DNA from: Fulvia fulva
Taxonomy: Eukaryota > Ascomycota > Dothideomycetes > Mycosphaerellales > Mycosphaerellaceae
Direction of reading: 5' to 3'
DNA: 64,000 nt
Assembly (NCBI RefSeq): GCF_020509005.1
Contig: NC_063013.1
Span: 5,208,001-5,272,000 of the forward strand
Made by a program: the position numbers and the translations under genes. The notes beneath the pieces are model-generated. The model searched no databases. It worked only from the letters and a program-made list of their open reading frames with translations, and was not told the DNA's origin. Below, piece by piece: positions 31,297 to 40,867 of the stretch (the first letter of the stretch is position 1; each line of letters begins with the position of its first letter).

Positions 31297-33057
31297 TTAT
31301 AGTACTGCCCACTCCAGCACTTCCAGCGCCATGAGGACCAGTAGCAGTGTGCTGGGGAAGAGGACGATAACGTAGCTGGCAACCAACAAGCTCGACATGG
31401 CACCCATGAAGACATTGTTGATTTGGCAGATTTGTGCCAGCTGCAGTGCGGAGGGTGCGCCAGTAAGCAGGAAGCACACAATGATGAAGATCGGGTCGTC
31501 CATGATTGAGACTGGCACGTACTTGGCCGTCAATGCCAAAACAGGTGCCATGATGATGACAGGGAGGAGCATTCGGCTGAGCAATGATGCATAGAGAAGC
31601 TTGCGCTCTTCCTTCTTCTGCGCGGGCGAGACAGCGAGCTGGTCCTTGGGAATCGTGGATCGCGCGAGGTTTGCACCAAGGACAACCAGAATAAGCGGCA
31701 CGGCGACACCACCACTTTGCGAGATGGCACGTGTGACGGAGTTGTTGATCAGTGTGCCTTTGGTGAAGAATGCTTTTTGTAGGCTGGGAATGCTTGCCAC
31801 GATCAGTGCTGCAAGCATAGCCCAAAGCGGCGGGTTCATCTGCTGCCATACTCCAGCCCAGAACTTGCTGTTGTAGTAGCCTAGGAAGCTTAGCACCTTT
31901 TGCACCGGTGCGGGCAGGCTTCTGTACAGGTTGTTGAAGAATGTGCTGAGAGTGCCGTAGGTTCGTCGTCCTGCGCGGGCGGCTGAGTTTTTCACTCGAT
32001 AGAGAGGCGCCTTCCAGCCCGACTTGCTCGCATCCGACACGTTTGAGCGGCTTAACAGAGTTCGATTAAAGTCAGGAAAAGCCGTGATGTGACCTGTCGA
32101 CTCCTGTCGACCGACCAAGTTGCGTGGTTCAGTGCTGATGTCGTTGCCATTGGTGGGTGCTGCTGGGATGAGTTCTGGAGACCGATGTACGCCATTGGGG
32201 GTATGTGAGCCAGAGCTGAATCCGGAATCATTCCCGCCCTTTGCTGGTTTGCCGTGGCTGTCGAGTAGTGGTTCGTCGCTATACGGACCCTCCTCGATTG
32301 ACCGGTGTTCCTCAGCTGCCTCCACTCGCTCTTCCTCCTCGTACTCCGACGCAGGTTTGAGAAGCACGTTGTATCCCCATGTCCATCGCAAGACTTGTCC
32401 TAGCTGTTGAAACACGAGCAGATATAAGATACCTCTCGCAGCCACTTCGTCGTCGTTGTCGCCAGGCACTCGGTCCCAATGCAAGCCACTGATAGTTTTG
32501 CTCAGACTGAGAACAAGTGAGATGGGCAGCGAGTTGGAGTTTCCGAAGACACCCATCGCCAGGATAAAGTTCTTCTGCATCTTCTTCTCTTTCTTCGCAA
32601 AGCCGAACACTCGTGCCATTGCTTGCGCACATAGCCATGAAACAATGGTCTGGATGATGAAGATGAATGGGATCACGCCAAGATCGGCCAGTTTGTCGGC
32701 GTTGAGTTGCCCGGCCAGCTTGCTGAAGATCAGGCAGGGTGTAAAGACCATCGTGTTGAGCTCTGCCACAAACTTCTGGCTGTTCGCGTCGAACATGCCC
32801 GTGACAGCGACAAGGAAACCCGGCAGCGCCACAAAAACGACTTCGAGTACGGCCTCAGACACCAGACCTGCTAGGTGGCCGAAGTTGGGATGTGAGTCGT
32901 GGGCTTTGAGGGCGTCCATTGTTGTGTTCGTGACGGCCTCCCAGATGGGATATTGTGCGTCGGGCGCTGCTTGTGCTAGTAATCCTCGGGGTTGTAATGC
33001 TGTCAGTGCCAGATTTGACAGTTCTCGCACTCGAAACGACTGAATGGGCTCGAACAT
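31297..33057 (-). CDS. Auxin-efflux-carrier (AEC) family membrane transporter (586 aa)
   Basis: A single-exon frame of 586 residues. About five membrane helices lie in the N-terminal half (SEAVLEVVFVALPGFLVAVTG, VIPFIFIIQTIVSWLCAQAM, NFILAMGVFGNSNSLPISLV, ARGILYLLVFQQLGQVLRW). A hydrophilic loop of about 170 residues rich in Glu and Ser follows. About five more helices lie in the C-terminal half (LWAMLAALIVASIPSLQ, VAVPLILVVLGANLAR, LYASLLSRMLLPVIIMAP, DPIFIIVCFLLTGAP, LLVASYVIVLFPSTLLLV). The NSNSLP and LTGAP motifs and the split 5+5 layout are typical of fungal AEC proteins of the yeast Ecm3/YNL095C type, probably in the ER or another internal membrane. Substrate is unknown. Met 47 (MDALKAHDSHPNF) is an alternative start closer to the usual family N-terminus. 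Confidence 0.9.
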   Translation of the reverse strand: MFEPIQSFRVRELSNLALTALQPRGLLAQAAPDAQYPIWEAVTNTTMDALKAHDSHPNFGHLAGLVSEAVLEVVFVALPGFLVAVTGMFDANSQKFVAELNTMVFTPCLIFSKLAGQLNADKLADLGVIPFIFIIQTIVSWLCAQAMARVFGFAKKEKKMQKNFILAMGVFGNSNSLPISLVLSLSKTISGLHWDRVPGDNDDEVAARGILYLLVFQQLGQVLRWTWGYNVLLKPASEYEEEERVEAAEEHRSIEEGPYSDEPLLDSHGKPAKGGNDSGFSSGSHTPNGVHRSPELIPAAPTNGNDISTEPRNLVGRQESTGHITAFPDFNRTLLSRSNVSDASKSGWKAPLYRVKNSAARAGRRTYGTLSTFFNNLYRSLPAPVQKVLSFLGYYNSKFWAGVWQQMNPPLWAMLAALIVASIPSLQKAFFTKGTLINNSVTRAISQSGGVAVPLILVVLGANLARSTIPKDQLAVSPAQKKEERKLLYASLLSRMLLPVIIMAPVLALTAKYVPVSIMDDPIFIIVCFLLTGAPSALQLAQICQINNVFMGAMSSLLVASYVIVLFPSTLLLVLMALEVLEWAVL

Positions 33058-33894
33058 GGCGACGTTGGAAGCAACGCGCGGCGTCGCGGCCGTGAAGGGG
33101 AAGTCGATGTGGCGTCAGTCGAGCGGGGTAGCAACGGATCGTGTCGTCGGTCGTCGTAGGTACATGTACTTTCGCGGTGGTGAATATAGCGTAGGGAGGT
33201 GTAGGTCGCCTGATGGAAGGGAATGGACGTGGTGTTAGTGCCTGAGCACAGAAAATTGTCGCAGGATGTCGATGTCGATCGCACGGAGTTGCCTGCGGGT
33301 CCAGAGTTTCTTTGTTACGTGATCGGCAGTTCCCGGGGCATCTACAGGTAGAGCTTAAAGCTCGACAGAACGGCGGGTGGTTGCGCAGATGCACCGGTCC
33401 ACTATTGAATGTTGCGGATGACGGAAGTATGATATCGATCTGGACAACTACTCCCGATCATCGCTTGCACAAGACACCACGGCGGAGGTACAGCAGAGGC
33501 GCTGATAAGTTACAACAGTCATGGCAAGAGTATGCTAGGCTTGCATTGCTTGACTTGGCTCTTGGCCGTGGAAGATGTGTTGGCCAGTAACCGCGAAAGT
33601 CGGCAAGTGGCTTGACAGCAAACAGGGCGTGGATCGGGTCATCGGCGCGAAATGTTTCTATATACCAAGTATCAAGCCATACCATCCGGTATCTTCTGGT
33701 CACCGAAGCGTCGTGGCGTCTTCTCGCGGAACGTACAGATGGCGCAGCGTTGAGGCTAAGATAACGTTTGACGCTCCCGCTCGCTGTGCGACTTGGACCT
33801 TGTTTTCGCTCCTCGTGCAGAAGAGTTTCTGCTTGGCTGATGCGATTCCAAGACATCAATCAACATCAACACAACCTCCCTCATTACCCACCTT
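33058..33894. other. Promoter region of the AEC gene
   Basis: The AEC gene reads leftwards from here, and the NmrA-like pseudogene ends at its right border. Open frames in this stretch overlap each other on both strands and show no recognisable family. Nothing else is seen. Confidence 0.4.
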
Positions 33895-34783
33895 TCAACT
33901 GCTTGATGTCTTCGGGATCAAAGTCTGACGTGCCCAGTCGTACACTTTTGTCGCAGGCCGACCTACGACGGTCTGGAAGTCGTCGCGCACGGTGGCTTGG
34001 TACTGCAGTTGGCCGCTATCCCCGAGACGCATTGCCTGCACTGCGCTCTCCATGTAGAGCCGAGTACCAGCATCCGGGATTGATGATATATATGCCGAAA
34101 GCTGCTCGGAGCCGAGAACGTTGCTTTGATATCAATCCCTATAGCTTCAGTGACGATGGCGGCAGCTTGTGGACCGGTAAGAACTTCTGGGCTAAGGCTG
34201 TAATCGGCGCCAGCGTGCTTCTCCGGGCCTTCGCGAAGCAGCGACGGTGCCGATGTCAGCAGCGGAAACCCAGCCTAGTGCGGCTTCTCCCCACATCACA
34301 TTGAAAGAGCGCTGCTCAATTGTGGATGGTTCGGTCACTAAGACAGAGTCCAGGATGACATTGGGGTGAAGGTTGGTCCATGCTAGCTTAGACGCTTTAA
34401 TGTAGGTCTCGACCATATCGTGCCAAACATAGTGAGGAATGGCATCGTTGCCCGAGCTGTAGACACCAAGATGGACGACAAACTTGACCCCAGCAGGTTC
34501 AGCGGCGTCGATGAATATTTTGCCCTGATATAGCATAGCCGCCGTGTAGCCAGTGACCATGAAGACTCTTTCGACACCGTCTAATGCTGCCGGAAGAGTT
34601 TGAGGCTTATCGAGATCCAGAATAACAGCCTGTCGTCCTTCTTGACGCCATTGCTCGGCCACCTCGGCACGGCTAGTCGCCAGTCGCACCGTGATGCCCT
34701 CGTGCTCGTGGTGAGCATCAAGCAGCTCTGACGACGTGGGAGCCCACCCTGCCTGATGCGCCGATGACAAGTACTGTAGCCAT
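33895..34783 (-). pseudogene. NmrA-like NAD(P)-binding protein, broken by three frameshifts
   Basis: Four pieces on the minus strand together cover a whole NmrA-like protein of about 295 residues. Piece 1, from ATG 34783, reads ATVLVIGASGRVGSHVVR, the Rossmann GxSGxxG loop, then hits TGA. Piece 2, one frame over, reads LLDAHHEHEGITVRLATS, later RVFMVTGYTAAML and VSAADIGTVAA. Piece 3 reads REGPEKHAGADYSLSPEVLT. Piece 4 reads LYMESAVQAMRLGD to DWARQTLIPKTSSS and a stop at 33895. The shifts lie near 34,725, 34,225 and 34,085; the first two are +1 (or -2), the third -1. No stops of RIP type are seen. NmrA-like proteins act as redox sensors or reductases. It is most likely a young pseudogene; indel errors in the assembly are the alternative. 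Confidence 0.8.
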
Positions 34784-35940
34784 GATGTCGAGTCTGAAAG
34801 ATACAGAAGGGGGAGATTGTCTGCTTTCTGGCAATTCATGGTTCACATATACCTTATAACCTTCCGCACACAAGAGCTAGCATATCCCTTTGGTAACTCG
34901 CCGCAAAAGAGTTTCTGTTAGTGTACGAGCTCGACGAGATCAGGCACAACGCAAGAATGGCTGCAACCCTTACCCCCCCGATCTTTGATTCACCACGGGC
35001 CTTACACACAACCTGCAACGGGGCTCTTGACCACCGAAGGGACTGCAAAGGGATGGTCACAGTCGTATTCTGCAGCTTTCGCAACCTAGTAGTGGTTTCC
35101 GTACGACGAGTGCGTCTCGATGGGGCTCCGATAAAGCAGCGTCGAATGCCAGCAGGATATTGAAATGTGTGCAGCCGGCCATGTCCATTCTGTGATCGGG
35201 TTTCCCTTGTTTGTTTGGCTACTATTGGCACGATGTATCGAAACAGCTGCCACGAAGACACAGGAATTGGTTCTGTGTTGCCGACGACGCGGCTTTGTGT
35301 CTGCAGACTTTCCTCTTCATGCTTTCCTGTTACCTTGCGAGTGTCATAGATCTACATGTACTTCACCCTGTGACCGTCATACCTGTGATACGCTACGCTC
35401 ACGCTATTTCCACGTGTTGAGCTGAATTAGCTTTGAAGCGTGAGGCTTTCGTTGGGCGCTCTTGTCGAGTCTGGAACAGACATCACATCGCAGCTGCACC
35501 GAAAAGCAGAGATACATGCGACGCTAGCAGAGAAGACTTGCACACACATCTTGTTGAACCCCGGGCTATCCGCATCCGCAAGCACTCCGCGAGCCGCGTT
35601 GCGTGTTGACCATTGACATCACCGCAGAGACACATCCCGGTGCTTCGGTTGCACAAGCGGCAGTGGCAAATGAAGTCTGCGTGGCACCTCCGGCTCGCAT
35701 AAGTCTGCACCGCCACACCTCTATCTCGCTACTCGCTACTGTACCGCTCTCTGCACGTGGACGAGTCAACTCTCTGCCAGCCCTACGCAAGCACTTCACC
35801 TCTGCGCCTGCCAGGCCATCCGCCGAGTGACGGACACACACCTCAGCCGCCCTCCTCCCACTGGCCGGCACACCAAACCTACCGTCATCCGTGCAGCGCC
35901 GTCACCTTGCATCCTCTCCCGCCCCGCTGCAGCTATCACT
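34784..35940. other. Divergent region upstream of PBS2
   Basis: About 1.16 kb separates the NmrA-like relic from the PBS2 start. No gene is supported; overlapping frames on both strands are non-specific. The last 250 bp are CT-rich, like a fungal core promoter and 5' UTR. The PBS2 frame is open upstream to an ATG at 35827, but the residues added (HTCHPPPTGR-like) are not conserved-looking. Confidence 0.45.
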
Positions 35941-38024
35941 ATGGCCGACTCCCACGAAGACCCGACGAGCCCTCTCGACAGTCCCTCTCCTCCCACCTCG
36001 CCTGATGACATTGACGCATCACCGCTGCAGAGCCAGAAACTGCCCAGGCTCAGCGCGCCCAGAGGTACTTCCGATAACAGCATACCCTCCAGCATGTCGA
36101 GCATGACCGCCTCGTCCACCCCGCGGGGAACACTGGATGCTGCGCGGAGACCACCGGGAGCCTCTGTGCCTGGAAGAGGACCGCCCGCCGCCATGAACCC
36201 AGACATTGCTGCCAAGATGAAGGCATTTTCATTGTCACGAGCAGGTCCGCCCACCCCATCAGCAACCAGAGGTCCGTCCACCCCATCAGCAACCAGAGGT
36301 CCGTCGAGTCCACCGACCGCTACGGCTGTTCCGCCCATGGGTGGCTTTCCCTCAGGTTTCAAACTACCTGCTGCGCTTAACAGGCCCGCACCACCTCATG
36401 TGGCATCATCGCCGGCTGTTCCTGGAGCTAATCCGTCTGGGAAACTGTCGCTGGCAGAGAAGCGTGGCATGAAGTTGCCTGGAGGACTTCCTGGCCAGGC
36501 ACCCGCTGCAAACTCTGCAGCACCAGCGGGTAGGCAGAAGCCGAAGATGACTCTCTCCTCTATGGGAGGTGGAGGCGCACCCAACGGCGACACTGCTCAA
36601 CCGCCCAAACAGCAAACGCAAATGGACAAATATGCAGACTTCATCGATACCAAGACAGGAGCGCTAACGTTCAAGGGCAAAGCGACGGTGACTGGTGAGG
36701 GAATCGAGTTCTCTTCTGGCAAGAGCTTCAACATAAGCCTGGACGAAGTCGACACGTTGGATGAGTTAGGGAAAGGAAACTATGGAACGGTCTACAAGGT
36801 CAGGCATTCGCGGCCGAAGTATCGAAAAGTTGGTCAGGGTCTGGCTGGAAATAAGGCACGACCTGTGGACAGGGAAGAGGAAGCAAGTCCGAACTCACCT
36901 ACGCGATCTGCAATACCGACACCGACTAGCGCTCTGACCGAGCAGGCGTATGGACGAGGAGGGACAACCGGCATTGTCATGGCGATGAAGGAGATGCGAC
37001 TAGAGCTGGAAGATGCAAAGTTTCAGTCTATCATCATGGAACTTGACGTCTTGCACAGGTGTATATCGCCGTACATTGTCGACTTTTACGGTGCTTTCTT
37101 CCAGGAAGGCGCCGTCTATATATGCATGGAGTTCATGGACGGTGGCAGTATAGACAAACTATATGGAGATGGCATACCGGAGGGCGTACTACAGAAGATC
37201 ACGTACTCAACGACACTAGGCCTGAAATCATTGAAGGAGGAGCACAATATCATTCATCGAGACGTAAAGCCAACGAATATTTTGGTCAATACGAAGGGAC
37301 AGGTCAAGATTTGCGACTTTGGCGTATCAGGGAATCTTGTGGCCAGTATAGCGAAGACGAACATTGGATGCCAATCATACATGGCGCCAGAACGAATATC
37401 AAGTGGCGGCACAGCACAGGCTGGAGCTTCGGCAGAGGGAACATACAGCGTACAGTCCGATATCTGGTCACTGGGTCTGACCATCATCGAGTGTGCAATG
37501 GGGAGATACCCTTATCCACCGGAGACCTACGACAACATCTTCTCGCAGCTTTCCGTAAAGTCCACCATGTTTCATCTCAATAGGCGCATACACTAACGTA
37601 TTCACAGGCCATCGTCGACGGCGAACCACCCGACCTCCCAGCCGACACCTTCTCCGAAGCAGCTCACGACTTCGTCGCCGGCTGTCTCAACAAAATTCCT
37701 AAACTCCGACCAACATACCCCATGCTCCTCCAACACGCCTGGCTCGCCGCCCTCGACAAACCAGCCACGATCCAAGAAGAGGACGAAGAAGCCGCCGAGG
37801 CTGCAGAAGCCAATGGTGAGACCCTTGAACCACAACAACCTCTTATCATCGAAGACCAAGCTGGTTTCATTGATCGTGAAGTCGGCGAGTGGGTCACCAA
37901 CGCCATTGATCGAAGGAAAAGGGGCGTCATGGGCAAAAGTGCGAAACCTGCTTTGCATGCTGCGCCATTGGATGCAGTGGGCAGTCCGCAGGAGAAGCCA
38001 ACGACTGGTGCTGTGGTAGTCTAA
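35941..38024 (+). CDS. PBS2: MAP kinase kinase Pbs2 (osmostress HOG pathway), two exons
   Basis: Exons are 35941-37554 and 37608-38024, giving 676 residues, normal for fungal Pbs2. The 53-bp intron has GTAAAG, a CACTAAC branch site and CACAG, and rejoins SQLS to AIVDGEPPDLP. The N-terminal 270 residues are Pro/Ser-rich regulatory sequence, with a 27-bp (9-residue) tandem duplication at 36244-36297. The kinase domain has the glycine loop GKGNYG (277-282), catalytic Lys 350 in MAMK after a roughly 60-residue insert seen in other Pbs2 proteins of filamentous fungi, HRDVKPTN (439-446), DFG (459-461), activation-loop sites Ser469 and Thr473 (SIAKT), and APER. It should be phosphorylated by Ssk2-type MAPKKKs and activate Hog1. 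The C-terminus is acidic, then basic. Confidence 0.96.
37555..37607 (+). other. PBS2 intron
   Basis: 53 bp, GTAAAG donor, ACTAAC branch site about 17 bp before the CACAG acceptor. If unspliced, the frame ends 14 codons later. Confidence 0.92.
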
Positions 38025-38920
38025 GTCGAGCGGTGAGGTGAGCACGAGAAACGAGATGACGGTTTGTTAGACGACGATGCGAGGCTGTGGATGTGTTCTA
38101 TTCTTCTCCTAGCGTTGGTCCTGGTATCGGGCGGGCGATAGAGTCGTTTCTTGTTTTGGGTTTCTGTACAAGCGTGGGATTACCTTTTGCCTTTTGCTAG
38201 CGAAAAGCGGAAAGAGCGCTGGATTCGCGAGTAAGCTTGAGCATCTTTTGCGGAGGAGTCGGTCAGTCAGAGAGACCTGGGATACTACTTATCTTATGAT
38301 GTGATACAGAGCAGAAGAAGAAAAAACGGAAGCATTGCATTGTGTAGATATCACGGCTGGAATATGAGGGATGTGGAACCTGGCAGATTTCTTTGGTTTC
38401 TCTTATGTTATGTTGTAATTTGCTATGGTACTTGGTGTGATGTCTGTGGTAAGGTATTGGTACATTCTAGTGAGCGATGGGAGCAAAATTTCGAGCAAGA
38501 TCGCGTCGCGCAGCCAGACATGTCTCGAACGCCTGACTGCGGCTAAGGCAAGGCGTTCGTCTTTCTGCTTCATACTGTCCCTTCATCTGCCTAGTAGGAG
38601 CTCACGCACAGGCTGCATATGTAGATCCCCCTTCTCCATGTACTGGAGTGTGTCGCCGTGAAAGTCTTTGCAGCTACGCTCGAGTTGAGGCTCGGCTTGA
38701 GCTATCTCCATACAGACCCTTGTGGAAGCTAAATACGCGCGTCAATCCATTTATTTCAATTGAGTATGGTAACGTGACTTTTGTTTTAGCGTGTGTTTCT
38801 CGTGTTTAGCGAGCCAATGAATTACACACTACTCTAATTGCTTCCCTAAGGGTCTGAAGATAAAATGCGTAGTTTATTACGAACGTAACTATCGTAATAC
38901 TATCTAGCTATAATATACGA
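38025..38920. other. PBS2 3' region and transition into island 2
   Basis: 38,025 to about 38,690 should hold the PBS2 3' UTR; small open frames there show nothing. At 38,701 the word agctatctccat-A-cagaccct appears and at 38,847 ccctaagggtct, both near-copies of the pair at the left edge of island 1. After about 38,870 the sequence becomes TA-rich and RIP-like. Confidence 0.5.
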
Positions 38921-39869
38921 GATTAATATAGATAGATAAATAGATTTGTCATTCCCCTGTTCTAGGACCCTATATGGCATATAAAGGTATATATCTATTA
39001 TTATATATAAAGGGAAACCCGAATAGGTAAAAACCCTTCCTACCCCCGACTTCTCCTTATCTAGATTAGCTTTCCCTCTATACGTACGTAGTCTATGTCA
39101 CTACCCCGTTAGCCCCCGCTCCTAGCCGGTCTCGTCGCGCTACGCCGTATCCTCTCTTCCTATACTACTCCTACTAGGCGGTACTGTTCTAGCTAGCCCT
39201 TCTCTAGTATCTAGTTCGTAATACGCTATAGGTCCTTAACGTTATTAAGAAGTGCCCTAATCGTCCGGTTCCTCGCCTTTACTATCTACTCCCCCCTTCC
39301 TAGCGACTACCTCGGATAGACGAGGGGTACGTACCGTATATTCTAGGAGTAATAGCCGTAGGGGCAGCTAGTATTTGTATATTCTAGAACCTTCCTCTAT
39401 AATAGGTACCCCTAGAGGCCGATATGTTCGCTTCGTAGTTAGGTTACTATACTACTCTATACCCTCGTAAGGCGGTAGTAGATAAGCTTCGGGGGGTACT
39501 TAACCGCGGATTTTATAGCTAACTATACCCTAGGTTATCCCGCTAGCTAAGAGCGTCTACTATACCCTACAACCTAGTTGTTCTACCTCTCTTTCTATAG
39601 TTACTCTATAAACGATTTCTTACCTTCCTATTATACTACTAGCTATTCGTCCCTTACCCGGTAGTTCGGCTCGTTTCCGGGTCGAATACCCTTATACGCT
39701 AGTACTAATTCGCGGGCCCTTACGACTATACTAGCGATAACCTTCTATACTAGGTACTATACCGACTTGCCTAAGTAGGGGGTCCGTACTCTCTAGATTT
39801 ATAGGTCGATTAGCGGTATAGCGGTCTCGTACTTAAGTATCCTTATTAGTATCGACTTATATACCCCGG
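38921..39869 (-). mobile_element. Tad1-type LINE, 3' terminal fragment
   Basis: The plus strand starts with a (TAGA)n run that is the LINE tail on the minus strand. With TAG/TAA as Gln/Trp the minus strand reads the C-terminus of ORF2: IPLIDLQIQRVRTPYLGK, SIVTQLRSEHIGLQGYLLQ and a Cys/His-like end (NTSCPYGYYSQNIRYVPLVY). This is the end-of-ORF2 pattern of Tad1 LINEs. It is cut off by the Copia LTR at 39870. Confidence 0.75.
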
Positions 39870-40277
39870 TATTACGAATATAGGTTAGTAGGTATGTCGT
39901 ACGGTACTAAGACTAACTTAGTATATACTAAGCTAGTCGAGACAATAGTACGGCAATACTACCGAGACACCGTACGAATAGTAGGAGCGACTTAGAGGAT
40001 CTAAAGTCGCTTAGCTAGTTAGTACGAGACTGTCGGAGGAACTACTATCGTAGGATACGATATAGGTAAAACCGATAAGGCGTAGTGAAATAGAACTAGG
40101 ACTAGAGCAATATCCCTCTATATAGGTATAAGAGATATAGTCTCTATACCGATAGTAGAGACACCTTTAGTACTAAATACTATTCTACTATATACCTTTA
40201 TATACTATATTAGTCCTTCCTCCTTCCCTATTATATGTCCTGACTTCCGTATATATATATACTATACCTATTTAATA
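39870..40277 (+). repeat. 5' LTR of Copia
   Basis: It begins tattacgaatat (ancestral TG to TA fits RIP) and ends tttaata. It is 408 bp, the same length as the 3' LTR at 53635-54042, and the differences I checked are transitions. Confidence 0.9.
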
Positions 40278-40867
40278 GGTTATAAGCCCGGGTTTACTTA
40301 ATAGGACATCAATATACTAAGGAAGTACGTCGTAGGGTATTATACCCTATACCCAAAATCCGTACGGTAACGTACTAATAGACTCGGAGAGTCTAAGCTT
40401 ATTCTAACTACCGTAGCTAAGTAGAGCTTGCTATATATCTAAGGCTACCTTCGCTATAGAAGACTTAACGAGTTACGAGGGCCCCCGGAAGGTCGGCCCT
40501 ACCCTTACTCGTAAGAACTAGAAGCGCTAGTTCGTTATACTACGAGACTATCTCGAAAGCCGGGAGGTATTCTAGGTTATCGACGACTCGTCCGCTGATC
40601 TCCTAGAATCCGTTACGCCTAAGTTACTTCGAAGGCGAACGGTATAGCGAGATATACTATCTTAGTATATTTATCCGAGGAGGATAACTAAGAAATCTTA
40701 GACATACGAGATGCGAAAGAGATCTAGAAACTTCTATAGAAGAAGTATAGTAAGGTCTATAAGGTATACGTAGTAGCGCTTATAAAATAGCTAGTATCGT
40801 TTAAGCTACCGGACGATTAGACAATTCGATAAGGGTAGACATATCTAGGCAACCTATCTATATAGAT

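Noticed and set aside
31007..31849. A 280-codon frame on the minus strand overlapping the AEC gene
   Set aside because: It is the same-strand shadow frame of the transporter, whose membrane helices are clear in the other frame.
35827..35940. Upstream ATG at 35827 as the PBS2 start
   Set aside because: The added 38 residues look like translated CT-rich leader; the ATG at 35941 begins a normal Pbs2 N-terminus.
14331..38858. CCCTAAGGG at island edges as telomere repeat traces
   Set aside because: Only one CCCTAA-like unit occurs and it is a short palindrome, with no tandem array.
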